This document shows positions 8,676-17,307 of a stretch of DNA of 47,320 bases, one piece after another. This stretch comes from Candidatus Nanopelagicales bacterium (lineage in GTDB: Bacteria; Actinomycetota; Actinomycetes; S36-B12): contig JAURQC010000117.1 of the NCBI GenBank assembly GCA_030836325.1, forward strand, positions 1-47,320, written 5' to 3'. Each line of letters begins with the position of its first letter. The first letter of the stretch is position 1. A program made the translations under genes and the position numbers. The notes below the pieces were generated by a model that saw only the letters and a list, made by a program, of their open reading frames with translations, was not told where the DNA came from and ran no database searches.

Positions 8676-9445
8676 AGGTGTATTCGAAGGTACTCCTAAT
8701 CCTGACCGGCGCGTGGCTGCCTGTTGCTCTGATCATCCTTTGGTGGAATGTCAGCGCAGACTCCTCGAACCCTTTCTTCCCGCCCCTGAGTGTGATCTGG
8801 CAGCAGTTCACGACCATCTGGTTCTCTGATCAGTTTGTGATCAACGCGGTTCCTTCGCTAAGGAACTTGTTCATCGGCTATGCGATCGCGGTTGTCGTCG
8901 GGCTCGTGTTGGGCGCCTACATCGGCGCGAGTAAGACGTTGGGATCGTATATCGAGCCTGTGGCGGACTTCATCCGTTCCATTCCTCCCGTTGCGACGGT
9001 TCCCATCTTCATCGTCATTTTCGGCCTCGGAATGCAGATGAGAATCGCCGCCATTTCCGTATCGGCTCTTTTCCCGATTCTGTTGGCAACGATTCAGGCC
9101 GTTCGGTCTACCGACCGTGTCTTACTCGACACGACCAAGACCATGCGTCTGACTCCCAGTCAGGTGTTATGGCGCGTCAGGATGCCGGCGGGATTGCCGA
9201 TGATCTTCTCGGGACTTCAGTTGGGTTTGCAGGTTGCCTTCATTGTCACGATTGCCTCGGAGTATTTGGGTGCTGGGTTCGGCATGGGCGCATTCACATT
9301 GATAGCAGCCGACAGCTTCATGATCCTTGATGCCTGGACCGGTGTGATCCTGATGGGGCTCCTCGGATACGGGATCAACCTGATCTTCGATGTTGTTCAA
9401 CGAATCATGCTGTCGTGGTACGTCGGCCAGAAGAAGCTGGCATAG
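8672..9445 (+). CDS. ABC transporter permease, SsuC/TauC-like (second subunit)
   Basis: A 257-residue membrane protein, homologous in layout to the preceding permease. It has an N-terminal membrane segment (LLILTGAWLPVALIILWW), the FIRSIPPVATVPIFIVIFGLG segment characteristic of SsuC/TauC permeases, and an EAA loop (LLDTTKTMRLTPSQVLWRVRMPAGLP). I chose ATG 8672, which overlaps the upstream stop by four bases (ATGA); the frame is open upstream to 8636 but that lies inside the first permease. Two distinct permeases in one importer, rather than a homodimer, are less common for the SsuC type but known in aromatic and sulfonate importers of actinobacteria. Confidence 0.9.
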   Translation: MKVYSKVLLILTGAWLPVALIILWWNVSADSSNPFFPPLSVIWQQFTTIWFSDQFVINAVPSLRNLFIGYAIAVVVGLVLGAYIGASKTLGSYIEPVADFIRSIPPVATVPIFIVIFGLGMQMRIAAISVSALFPILLATIQAVRSTDRVLLDTTKTMRLTPSQVLWRVRMPAGLPMIFSGLQLGLQVAFIVTIASEYLGAGFGMGAFTLIAADSFMILDAWTGVILMGLLGYGINLIFDVVQRIMLSWYVGQKKLA

Positions 9446-9457
9446 AGGAGTATGGGT

Positions 9458-10240
9458 ATGAGCACGGAAATCTCTATTGAGAACGTCAGCATGTCTTTCG
9501 CGACGCCTGAGGGCCAGAAAGATGTCCTTGATGGTGTCAACTACACGGTGACACCGGGTCATTTCGTCGCGATCGTTGGTCCATCAGGAGTGGGCAAGAC
9601 AACGCTCTTGCGGATTCTCACCGGGCTGACCAAGCCGGTGAGCGGCACCATCAAGGTTCAAGACCAGCAGATTTCTGGACCGCCAGAAGGCCTTGCCGTT
9701 GTTCTTCAGGACTACACGCGGTCGCTCATGCCGTGGCTCACGGTGGAGAAGAACATCGCACTTCCGCTTCGACGATCGAAACTGACGAAGGATGAGCAGC
9801 GCACGCGCATTTCCGAGTCGTTGTTGGAGGTTGGCCTCGAAGGAACCGAAAAGAGTTACCCCTGGCAACTGTCTGGCGGTATGCAGCAGAGAGTCGCTAT
9901 TGCTCGCGCGCTTGCTGTTCGCCCGGGACTCTTGATCATGGATGAGCCGTTCGCTTCTGTCGACGCTCAAACCCGGTTTGATCTCGAGGATCTGGTTCTT
10001 AAGGTTCGGTCTGATTTCGGTATAACTACCCTGATGGTGACGCACGATATCGATGAGGCGGTTTACCTCAGCGACGAGATCGTCGTCCTTTATGGCAAGC
10101 CGGCTAAAGTCCGGGAGGTGGTTACCGTCGACATTCCTTTCCCCCGATCCCAAATCGAGACTCGGAATGACCATCGATTCGCAGAGCTCAGGACACATGT
10201 CTACGCCCTCGTCAGGGGTGTCGATGAGTCTTCCCAATAA
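9458..10240 (+). CDS. ABC transporter ATP-binding protein, SsuB/TauB-like
   Basis: A 260-residue ATPase with all motifs in order: Walker A GPSGVGKTT (residues 41-49), Q-loop VLQDY near 82-86, signature LSGGMQQR (138-145), Walker B LLIMDEPF with Asp162-Glu163, and the H-loop His196 in TLMVTHD. It energises the importer encoded by the three upstream genes. Two ATG codons exist; 9458 is preferred because GAGGAG at 9445-9450 is spaced seven bases from it, while 9452 would leave one base. The MPWLTVEKNIALPL segment after the Q-loop is typical of nitrate/sulfonate/taurine ATPases. Confidence 0.93.
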   Translation: MSTEISIENVSMSFATPEGQKDVLDGVNYTVTPGHFVAIVGPSGVGKTTLLRILTGLTKPVSGTIKVQDQQISGPPEGLAVVLQDYTRSLMPWLTVEKNIALPLRRSKLTKDEQRTRISESLLEVGLEGTEKSYPWQLSGGMQQRVAIARALAVRPGLLIMDEPFASVDAQTRFDLEDLVLKVRSDFGITTLMVTHDIDEAVYLSDEIVVLYGKPAKVREVVTVDIPFPRSQIETRNDHRFAELRTHVYALVRGVDESSQ

Positions 10241-10853
10241 GTCGAGTCAATTCACCATCACGCTGAAAGCCGTCGCTGCGTGTTGCGTTGTAGTGATCGG
10301 CCTTTCCGCGTGTTCGTCGTCGCACTCTGATGCTGAATCCGTAGCCACGCCGACACCGAGCCCGGAGGTAACAGCGCGAACGCTGACCGATTGGGCGGGA
10401 GATGTGTGCCAGGCCCGCGATCTCCTGGAATTGCAGGTGGCGAGCGTGGCGCTGGGCCTCAACGTGGATCCGCAGGCCGGTCTTGATCAACTCCCCGAAC
10501 TCAGGGCTCAGGTCGAAGGTGAAGTTGAGGTCATCCAACGCGGGGTCGACGATCTCCTTGCCGTGGTGCGCTCGGTCCCCGAGGACTCGCCTGAGGTGAG
10601 CACTTTCGTAGGCGAAGTCGATGGACTTGTCGGATCCGCCCAGGAATCCGCGAACGAAGCCGTGGAGCAATTGCGGAATGCGACGGAGGCGAACAATGTC
10701 CTTCTTGCCGGGGTGGCCGCGGTCCAGGCCATCGCCGCGGCCCAGTCCGCCTACAACGACGCCTCGGAAGCTCTGACGATCGTGAATGAGGTTCGCAAGA
10801 AATCCGGCGGACCACTCTCCCAGGCGTTTGAAAATGCTCCAGAGTGTGCGTGA
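10224..10853 (+). CDS. Predicted lipoprotein of unknown function, helical
   Basis: A 209-residue protein with a signal peptide ending in the lipobox GLSAC (Cys30) followed by a Ser/Thr/Pro-rich linker. The mature part is Ala/Glu/Val-rich and predicted mainly helical (residues about 55-195), with heptad-like spacing in QVEGEVEVIQRGVDDLLAVV and SAQESANEAVEQLRNA. Four cysteines are not counted in the mature core except near the ends (QARDLL context and APECA at the C-terminus), which could form one disulfide. I chose ATG 10224, with AGGGG at 10214-10218; the frame is open further upstream inside the ATPase gene. It precedes the MacAB-like set by 103 bp. I do not recognise the family. Confidence 0.75.
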   Translation: MSLPNKSSQFTITLKAVAACCVVVIGLSACSSSHSDAESVATPTPSPEVTARTLTDWAGDVCQARDLLELQVASVALGLNVDPQAGLDQLPELRAQVEGEVEVIQRGVDDLLAVVRSVPEDSPEVSTFVGEVDGLVGSAQESANEAVEQLRNATEANNVLLAGVAAVQAIAAAQSAYNDASEALTIVNEVRKKSGGPLSQAFENAPECA

Positions 10854-10956
10854 TCGGGCCATGCAGTCCGGTATTTCCGGAATCGGTTATCCACAATTAA
10901 CGCGATCCGAACACCCCTGAGGTGACGTTCTGGCCTACATCAGGCAGGCTCATTGC

Positions 10957-12714
10957 ATGAAACGTCGCACCCTGTGGGTGAATGTGGCTATCGGCGCAGT
11001 AATCGTCGGCGTCCTCGGTCTAATCGTGGTTTCGCTGAGGCCTGGCGAGGAGCCGGTCGATCAACGCACCGTGACGGCAACGCGCGGAGATGTCTCCTCG
11101 ACCGTCACCGCGAGTGGAACGGTCGAGCGAGCCGGTGTGGTCGAGCTCGCCTTCACGTCGGCTGACAACGTCACATCGGTCGACGTTGAGCCTGGTGATT
11201 CCGTCGTACCCGGAGATGTGCTCGCCACCGTCGACGACACAACTGCCCTCCAGCAACTTACGTCTGCAGAGTCGAGCCTTGCACAAGCGGTGCAGGGTGC
11301 TGCGTCCAGCGATGCGTCAATCTCGAGCGCGAGCGCTGCCCTTGCCGATGCCAAGCGGATCGCGAAGCAGACGAACAAGGGCAACAATCTCTCGGTCGAT
11401 CAGGCCCAGGAGTCACTTGCCGTCGCGCAGGACCTCTGGGACGAGAGCTGTCTAGATCCGAACAACAATCTGTGCCCCAATCCGTCGGCTCAAACACAGC
11501 TGAGAGCAACGCAGGCCAGCGTCGACTCGGCGCAACGTGCCTTCGACACCGCTGTGGAGAACGCGGCCAACAACGCGATCGGCTATGACATCACGGTTAA
11601 CCAGGCTGGTGAGCTACTCACGCAGCGCCAAAACCAAGAAAACAGTGCCTGTGATGGCGCTGGCTCAGGTACCTCGGTGTGCACCAGCGCTCAAACGGCA
11701 ACGGTCACTGCCCGCCAGGCGTATGACAATGCCGTCCGCGCCAGGACCACCGGCCTCTTGGTCGACCAGCAGGCTCAGCAGACGGCGTCGTTGAGTCTCG
11801 CCAGCGCGAATGTTGCGCTGCAAAAAGCGCAAACGGACCTTCGCAAAGCCGGCGACGATGCGGTTCGCTCGGCCCGCCAAGCTCTGGAAACGGCCGAACG
11901 GGTCTACGAGCAGGGCAAGGTGGCCGGCGAGCAGTCGATTCGCAGTGCACAGTCGGCTTTGACTTCGGTGCTTGCTGCTCGCGAGACCGTCGAACTTCCC
12001 GATGGTGAAGAACTCACCTCGGCCCAGGCGGCGATCGCTGCCGCACAGGCCGGTGTCGCCGTCGCCGAGCAAGCGGTCAACGACACATCGCTCGTGGCGC
12101 CGCTGGCCGGTGTTATTGGCCAAGTGCCGTACGTGGTCGGTGAACTGGCAACTGCAGCAGGTGCCACAGGCGGCATCACGATCCTCCCGGACGGTCCCTT
12201 GGAAGTCGTCGCGGATTTCGCGGAATCCGATGCCTCCGGGGTGCGCGTTGGTGCTCCGGCCATGGTGACATTCGACGCCCTCGCTGGTGCACAGGCAGAA
12301 GGAACCGTCATTGCGATCGATCCGGTGGCGACCACAGGTTCAACGGGGCTGGTTACCTACCGGGTCCGCATTCAGGTTCCGGACGCTCCGGAAGCTGTTC
12401 GCGAAGGAATGACCGCATCGGTAGCGGTGCTCGTCGCTGAAGCGACGGATGTCCTCGTGGTACCGGAGGGTGCCATCACGGGCTCTGGCGACTCCGCGTC
12501 GGTTCTGTTGCGAGGACCCGACGGCCAGGCCACGCCGGTTCGGGTGACGCTCGGCCTGCAGGGGGACAACGGCACCGAGGTAACCGCCGGTATTGACGAG
12601 GGTGCCGTCTTGGTCATTCCATCGGCGGATGATCTGTCCTTCCCCGAGGGTGGGGTTCCCGGATCGGGTCGTGACTCCGATCCAGACGGTCCGTTCGGTG
12701 GAGGCGGGGAGTAG
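10957..12714 (+). CDS. Membrane fusion protein / periplasmic adaptor (MacA/HlyD-like)
   Basis: A 585-residue adaptor. It has an N-terminal membrane anchor (residues about 8-27), a biotinyl-lipoyl half (SADNVTSVDVEPGDSVVPGDVLATVDD), a long Ala/Gln-rich coiled-coil hairpin (about residues 95-375, which makes it larger than most family members), the second lipoyl half (AGVIGQVPYVVGELA), beta-barrel segments (LEVVADFAESDASGVRVGAPA) and an acidic Gly-rich tail. In actinobacteria such proteins pair with MacB-like ABC pumps and may bridge the cell wall. The stop TAG overlaps the next start by one base. Cysteines in the hairpin (ESCLDPNNNLCPNP and ENSACDGAGSGTSVCTS) form two short Cys loops, probably disulfides outside the membrane. 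Confidence 0.88.
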   Translation: MKRRTLWVNVAIGAVIVGVLGLIVVSLRPGEEPVDQRTVTATRGDVSSTVTASGTVERAGVVELAFTSADNVTSVDVEPGDSVVPGDVLATVDDTTALQQLTSAESSLAQAVQGAASSDASISSASAALADAKRIAKQTNKGNNLSVDQAQESLAVAQDLWDESCLDPNNNLCPNPSAQTQLRATQASVDSAQRAFDTAVENAANNAIGYDITVNQAGELLTQRQNQENSACDGAGSGTSVCTSAQTATVTARQAYDNAVRARTTGLLVDQQAQQTASLSLASANVALQKAQTDLRKAGDDAVRSARQALETAERVYEQGKVAGEQSIRSAQSALTSVLAARETVELPDGEELTSAQAAIAAAQAGVAVAEQAVNDTSLVAPLAGVIGQVPYVVGELATAAGATGGITILPDGPLEVVADFAESDASGVRVGAPAMVTFDALAGAQAEGTVIAIDPVATTGSTGLVTYRVRIQVPDAPEAVREGMTASVAVLVAEATDVLVVPEGAITGSGDSASVLLRGPDGQATPVRVTLGLQGDNGTEVTAGIDEGAVLVIPSADDLSFPEGGVPGSGRDSDPDGPFGGGGE

Positions 12715-13406
12715 TGACCCCCGTCGTCCACATGCAGGACATCACCAAGATCTACGGCGAGGGTGAAGCCGAGGTCCGGGCTGTTGATGGTGTCTGGCTG
12801 ACGGTTGAACCTGGCGAGTACGTCGCGATCATGGGTGCGTCTGGGTCCGGTAAGTCGACATTAATGAACATTATCGGTGCGTTGGACGTTGCCACGTCTG
12901 GCGTTTATGAGATCGACGGCGTGGATATCGGTGATCTCGACGACGACGCACTGTCATTAGTCCGTAACCGCAGGATCGGCTTCATCTTCCAAGCGTTCAA
13001 CCTCATTCCCCGGATGAGCGCGGTAGCCAATGTGGAACTGCCGCTTATGTATCGAGGAGTCCGCCGATCCGAGCGCAGGCGTCGGGCGCTGACGGCCCTA
13101 GAGAAGGTAGGGCTCGGGGATCGATCGCACCATCAGCCCAATGAACTGTCCGGTGGTCAGCAGCAGCGAGTAGCCGTGGCACGCGCGCTGGCAATGGAAC
13201 CATCCTTGATGTTGGCGGATGAGCCAACCGGAAACCTCGATTCAAAGTCGACCGCAGATGTCCTTGATCTGCTCGACGAGATCCATGATGAAGGCAAAAC
13301 CATCGTGATCATCACGCATGAAGACGACGTCGCCGCGCGGGCAGATCGAGTCATCACGCTTCGCGACGGTCGGATCGAGTCCGATGTTCTGGCGGTGATG
13401 CGATGA
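12714..13406 (+). CDS. MacB/LolD-type ABC transporter ATP-binding protein
   Basis: A 230-residue ATPase with Walker A GASGSGKST (41-49), Q-loop IFQAFNLIPRMSA, signature LSGGQQQR (145-152), Walker B LMLADEPTGNLD (Asp169-Glu170) and H-loop His202 in VIITHED. The ADEPTGNLDSKS string is diagnostic of the LolD/MacB/FtsE-like group. It should drive the FtsX-like permease encoded next, with which it overlaps by four bases (ATGA at 13403-13406). Start is GTG 12714, overlapping the adaptor stop by one base. The trio (adaptor, ATPase, permease) forms a MacAB-type mechanotransmission system for export or envelope work; the cargo is unknown. Confidence 0.93.
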   Translation: MTPVVHMQDITKIYGEGEAEVRAVDGVWLTVEPGEYVAIMGASGSGKSTLMNIIGALDVATSGVYEIDGVDIGDLDDDALSLVRNRRIGFIFQAFNLIPRMSAVANVELPLMYRGVRRSERRRRALTALEKVGLGDRSHHQPNELSGGQQQRVAVARALAMEPSLMLADEPTGNLDSKSTADVLDLLDEIHDEGKTIVIITHEDDVAARADRVITLRDGRIESDVLAVMR

Positions 13407-14608
13407 TCCTCGTCGAAGCACTACGCAGCGGTTGGCAAGCGATCGTGGCCAATCGACTCCGATCAATCTTGACCACGTTGGGCATCATGATCGGTGTTGC
13501 TGCAGTAATCATCCTCGTGGCTTTCGGGCAGGGAGCCTCCAATTCGGTGACCTCGAGCATCCAGTCATTGGGAAGCAACCTACTGACCGTGACTCCAGAC
13601 AATCCCAATCGCGGCGGTGAGGTTGTCAACCCATCGATTCAGGACTTGACGGCCGAGGATGCTGCAGCGCTGAACGATCCGATAGCGGCGCCGGATGTAG
13701 CGGGAGCGGCGCCTGAGAAGCGAGCCGCGGTCACTTGCGCTGTTGGTGACCTCAGCTACTCGACGCAGATGGTCGGGACATGGCCGTCGTACTTTGAGAT
13801 TACTAACTCACCGGTAGCCGAGGGTGCGTACTTCTCTAATGCCGATGAGTTATCAGCGAGGAGAATCGCGGTCATTGGTAGCACGGTCGCTGAAGAACTC
13901 TTTCCTGATTCCGATCCGCTGGGTCAACGTGTGTCCTGCAACGGTGCGCCATTCACCATCATCGGAGTGCAAGAAGAGAAGGGAGCATCCTTTACAAACC
14001 CCGACGACATCGTGATCGCTCCGCTCTCGGCCGTTGAGAACTCGATCACCGGCTATGGCCAGGTCAGTTCCATCTCGGTGCAGGCGACGTCCTCGGAAAC
14101 CACCGGCTTCGCGGAGGAACAGATCATCTCGATCCTCGATGAACGACACGGTACCGAGGAAGGAACGCGAGACTTCGAGGTCTTCAATCAAGCCAGCTTG
14201 CTGGAGACCGCCAATACAGCGCTCGGGGTATTCACCGCTCTCCTGGGTGCCGTAGGAGCGATCAGTCTTCTCGTGGGGGGCATCGGCATCACCAACATCA
14301 TGCTGGTCTCAGTAACGGAGCGAACCCGGGAGATCGGTATCCGAAAGGCGATCGGAGCATCCCGTCGGTTCATCCTTTTGCAATTTCTGCTCGAAGCTAC
14401 AGTTCTATCGCTCTTCGGAGCCACCGCGGGTGTGGGTATAGCCATCCTGATCGCCCAGGTGGAAGTGGCCGGAATCTCCCCGTCGGTGGTTCCTATCTCC
14501 GTCGTCGGTGCCTACGTAATCAGCGTGGCCATCGGTTTGTTCTTCGGCAGTTATCCCGCCAAGCGAGCGGCATCCCTACGACCAATCGAGGCGTTGCGAC
14601 ATGAGTGA
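13403..14608 (+). CDS. MacB-like ABC transporter permease (FtsX domain)
   Basis: A 401-residue permease with the classic MacB layout: one N-terminal membrane helix (LTTLGIMIGVAAVIILVAFGQGA), a large extracytoplasmic MacB_PCD domain (about residues 50-270), and three C-terminal helices of the FtsX domain including IGITNIMLVSVTERTREIGIRKAIGASR, the cytoplasmic coupling helix. The tail SYPAKRAASLRPIEALRHE is highly typical. Two cysteines in the extracytoplasmic domain (AAVTCAVGD and RVSCNGAPF) could form a disulfide. It overlaps both neighbours, so the set is a tight operon. Confidence 0.93.
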   Translation: MILVEALRSGWQAIVANRLRSILTTLGIMIGVAAVIILVAFGQGASNSVTSSIQSLGSNLLTVTPDNPNRGGEVVNPSIQDLTAEDAAALNDPIAAPDVAGAAPEKRAAVTCAVGDLSYSTQMVGTWPSYFEITNSPVAEGAYFSNADELSARRIAVIGSTVAEELFPDSDPLGQRVSCNGAPFTIIGVQEEKGASFTNPDDIVIAPLSAVENSITGYGQVSSISVQATSSETTGFAEEQIISILDERHGTEEGTRDFEVFNQASLLETANTALGVFTALLGAVGAISLLVGGIGITNIMLVSVTERTREIGIRKAIGASRRFILLQFLLEATVLSLFGATAGVGIAILIAQVEVAGISPSVVPISVVGAYVISVAIGLFFGSYPAKRAASLRPIEALRHE

Positions 14609-14876
14609 GGATCAGCAGATGAGCGAAGCCCAGGCTGTCGACCAAGCAAGCAGCTCGGGCGATGAATTGGTGGCACTCCTGGCCAAGCGTGGAAAGAAGG
14701 GGCGTGCTCGATCGACATCGATTCTCATCGGTGTCCTGGTGCTGCTTATCGGAATCTTCATTGGCATCGGACTCGGCCGCGCCACCGCACCCGATTCCAA
14801 CAGTGGCCCCGGCGGCTTTTCCCAGTCCGACGAACGGCCCCGAGGTGGTCCCTTCCGTGGGGGTCCGCGCGATTAG
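14601..14876 (+). CDS. Small single-pass membrane protein with Gly/Arg/Pro-rich tail
   Basis: A 91-residue protein: an acidic N-terminal segment, a basic stretch (KRGKKGRARS), one membrane helix (STSILIGVLVLLIGIFIGIGLG, about residues 38-59) and an outside tail rich in Gly, Pro and Arg (GGFSQSDERPRGGPFRGGPRD). It begins inside the permease gene (8-bp overlap) and so is the last member of the MacAB-like operon. The positive-inside rule puts the tail outside. Its Gly-rich end recalls that of the adaptor encoded upstream, so it may be an accessory subunit; that is inference. Its end overlaps the convergent lipoprotein gene by four bases. Confidence 0.7.
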   Translation: MSEDQQMSEAQAVDQASSSGDELVALLAKRGKKGRARSTSILIGVLVLLIGIFIGIGLGRATAPDSNSGPGGFSQSDERPRGGPFRGGPRD

Positions 14877-15247
14877 CCCCAAGAACCGTCGGTGACGAGG
14901 CCGTTATCGACGGTGAGAGTCAGACGGTCGGTTCGATAGTCCATCGTGACTGCCTGAGGCTCGCCGTCAATAGTTCCTAACCGCCAGACGTAGCCGGCTT
15001 CTTCGATTGCGGTGGTCGCCTCGTCCTGCGGCGTCGGCTCGGCGATGAGCTCTTCGAGGAAGGTCACCTGCTCGGGGGTGATGTTCATATCCGTTTCCTC
15101 TTCCGCACTTTGGCTGGATTCCTTGCTCGGTGTCGGCACGTTGGCTGCGCTGGAATCGTCAGTGCCTGATGAGCACCCGGCCAGTGCAGCAGCACCGAGG
15201 ACGATCGCAGCGAGGACGGTGGCTACGCGGGATGCATGGGTAATCAT
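14873..15247 (-). CDS. Lipoprotein with I78 (peptidase inhibitor)-like C-terminus
   Basis: A 124-residue lipoprotein (signal peptide, lipobox ALAGC with Cys25, then a Ser/Glu-rich linker). The C-terminal part, AGYVWRLGTIDGEPQAVTM then DYRTDRLTLTVDNGLVT, matches the pattern of the I78 inhibitor family (RxGxxDGxPxxxTMDYRxDRLxxxVDxxGxV), although the usual final Cys-Gly is Trp-Gly. I78 proteins inhibit serine proteases such as subtilisin; here that is family inference. It overlaps the upstream DUF4349 lipoprotein gene by four bases, so they are co-transcribed. Alternative view: a related small-beta lipoprotein without inhibitor activity. Confidence 0.75.
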   Translation of the reverse strand: MITHASRVATVLAAIVLGAAALAGCSSGTDDSSAANVPTPSKESSQSAEEETDMNITPEQVTFLEELIAEPTPQDEATTAIEEAGYVWRLGTIDGEPQAVTMDYRTDRLTLTVDNGLVTDGSWG

Positions 15248-16068
15248 GATTTCTCCGGTTTCTTATTGCGTGATCGCGCGATGGCGATGATCACGAAGAC
15301 GATGACGGTAATGAATCCCGCGATGGCAAGGAAGGGGATAAGGAATCCGACTGCGATGATGGCTCCGGCGGTCAACGACAGGAACGCATTCCAACCGTTT
15401 TCTAGCCCGCCCAAGAAGTCCGGTGATACTCCGGGTCCCACGTCGCGCTGGTCTAAATAGATGTAGGCGGTTGACATCTCCACCTGCCGGGTGAGGTAGT
15501 CACGTCGAGCGGTCAAGGACTCTAACTCGGCCTGACGATTGGCGAGCTCACCTTCTACAGCAATCAGATCGGCGACCGACTCCGCCTGGCGCTGGAGTTC
15601 CTCAAGTCGGGCAATGGACTGCTCGAGGGTGGCGATACGCGCTTCCACGTCGATCACTTCCACGGTTACGTCCTGTGAGTCGATGGTGCTGCTCTGGACT
15701 TCTCCGAGCATGGCCACCGAATCCAGGAGTGCGTCGAGGTTGACGGCCGGAACCCGAATGGTGAGGCTCGCGCTGGCGTCGTCGTCGTTTCCGTAGACGC
15801 TCTGGTTTTGGATGAATCCGTCGAGATTCGAGGCCGCATCCTCGATGTCGGACATCGAGGTCGAAACGTCATCGACCTCCATCGTGACGTTCGCGGTTCG
15901 GATGATCTGCTCGCCCATCCGGACACTCGCAGAATCATCCATCGATGCGGACTCGGCCGAGACTCCGGATGGCTCGGCGTAATCGACGCTTGTATTGCCA
16001 CACCCGGCAACCATGCCTAGTGCAAGCGCGGCAACGCCGAGCCCGAGAAACTTCTTCCTCACGTCCAC
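15244..16068 (-). CDS. DUF4349 lipoprotein
   Basis: A 274-residue protein with a lipobox (MVAGC, Cys23), followed by the DUF4349 domain: MGEQIIRTANVTMEVDDVS, SLTIRVPAVNLDALLDSV, then a coiled coil of about residues 140-200 (IDVEARIATLEQSIARLEELQ and ELANRQAELESLTARRDYLTRQVEMS) and a membrane segment at about 235-260 with a short basic cytoplasmic tail. This domain order is standard for the family, which occurs widely in actinobacteria and has no settled function. The protein would thus be anchored at both ends. It is the first gene of a two-gene minus-strand operon with the I78-like lipoprotein. Confidence 0.85.
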   Translation of the reverse strand: MDVRKKFLGLGVAALALGMVAGCGNTSVDYAEPSGVSAESASMDDSASVRMGEQIIRTANVTMEVDDVSTSMSDIEDAASNLDGFIQNQSVYGNDDDASASLTIRVPAVNLDALLDSVAMLGEVQSSTIDSQDVTVEVIDVEARIATLEQSIARLEELQRQAESVADLIAVEGELANRQAELESLTARRDYLTRQVEMSTAYIYLDQRDVGPGVSPDFLGGLENGWNAFLSLTAGAIIAVGFLIPFLAIAGFITVIVFVIIAIARSRNKKPEKS

Positions 16069-16122
16069 ACATCTTGGACGTTCCAGACATCGCGTCGGGT
16101 CCTTGATTCGGTCACGGTTTGG

Positions 16123-17307
16123 TCACTGTTGACGGGCGAGCAACTGCTTTCGGTAGTCCATGAGGTCCTTGCTCCGGTTGACGCCGACAACACCCACGAG
16201 TTCCCCGTCCCTGCGGTACTCAACGATGCAGTCCCCGTCCCAGTCGCCATCGACGAGGACAGGCTCGCCAAGACTCGGCATCCCGTACGACTGAATGTTC
16301 AGGTCGTATTGATCACTCCAGAACGAGGGCAACGCGGAAAACGGGCCTCCGTGGGGTTCGGCTCCGGCTAGCTCGTCGGCCAACGTGCGACCTGCATGGC
16401 GCCCCATCTCCGTCGGCATGTTCCAGTGCTCGATGCGCCAGGGCCCACCTGGGAAAAGCGCATTGGGATGGCGCGCGATGTCTCCGACCGCCACGACGGG
16501 TGCGGCAGAGCCGATCACCTGCAGGGCCTCGTCGACGAGGACGCCGTCGACGAGGTCGAGGCCATTACCCTCGAGCCACTCCACATTCGGAACCGAACCG
16601 ACGGCTTCCAACACGATCGTCGCGGGAATCTCGGTGCCGTCATCCAATCGAACGCCGGTAACGCGGTCGTCGCCAAGGAATTCCGCAACGGTGCGTCCCA
16701 AGTGGAACGCGACACCCTGTGCTTCGTGTCGAGCGCGCATCGCCGCACCAAATTTCGGACCGAGTGGCCGGACCATGGGTTCGTCGTCCAACGCCACTAC
16801 GTCAACGTCGGCCCCGAGCTTGCGAGCAGTCGCTGCCACCTCGCACCCGATGAAGCCGGCGCCCATGATGACCAGGCGGCTGCCGGGGCCGAGGGCTGCC
16901 CGCAGGTCAGCTGCGTCGTCGGCATTGCGAAGGAGGAACCGACCTTCCGTCGGTCCGGGAATGGGAAGTCGCCGTGGCCGGATACCGGTTGCCACCACCA
17001 GCCCAGCGAAGGGCAGAACGCTCCCGTCTTCCAGGCAGACCGTTCGTTCCGTGAGATCGACGGAGGTGGCGCCGGAACCGAGTCGCCACTCGACGTCGTC
17101 GATCGAGGAACGCCGTCGGAAGTGGAGATCCTCGACGTCGACTCCGCCCGCGAGTGCCTCTTTCGACAGGGGTGGTCTGTTGTAGGGCAGATGTGGCTCC
17201 TCGCCCACGATGACCAGGTGTCCTTCGTACCCCGCTCCGCGGAGTGCCTCAGCGGCGCGTAGGCCACCGAGGCCTGCACCAACGATGACTACCTGGTCTG
17301 TACTCAT
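16123..17307 (-). CDS. FAD-dependent ferredoxin reductase (P450 redox partner type)
   Basis: A 394-residue flavoprotein reductase of the putidaredoxin/rhodocoxin reductase family. It has an N-terminal FAD Rossmann motif (VVIVGAGLGGLRAAEAL, GAGLGG at 10-15), the LPYNRPPLSKE signature of this family, the NAD-binding motif (LVIMGAGFIGCEVA), and the late FAD motif APVVAVGDIARHPN. It passes electrons from NAD(P)H to the ferredoxin encoded just upstream. I chose ATG 17307, overlapping the ferredoxin stop by four bases; the frame is open to 17340. It is the last gene of the operon with the GcoA-like P450 and ring-cleavage enzymes. Confidence 0.92.
   Translation of the reverse strand: MSTDQVVIVGAGLGGLRAAEALRGAGYEGHLVIVGEEPHLPYNRPPLSKEALAGGVDVEDLHFRRRSSIDDVEWRLGSGATSVDLTERTVCLEDGSVLPFAGLVVATGIRPRRLPIPGPTEGRFLLRNADDAADLRAALGPGSRLVIMGAGFIGCEVAATARKLGADVDVVALDDEPMVRPLGPKFGAAMRARHEAQGVAFHLGRTVAEFLGDDRVTGVRLDDGTEIPATIVLEAVGSVPNVEWLEGNGLDLVDGVLVDEALQVIGSAAPVVAVGDIARHPNALFPGGPWRIEHWNMPTEMGRHAGRTLADELAGAEPHGGPFSALPSFWSDQYDLNIQSYGMPSLGEPVLVDGDWDGDCIVEYRRDGELVGVVGVNRSKDLMDYRKQLLARQQ

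Noticed and set aside
16396..17262. Long plus-strand open frame opposite the ferredoxin reductase
   Set aside because: It is a composition-driven shadow; the minus strand has clear FAD and NAD motifs and overlapping operon partners.
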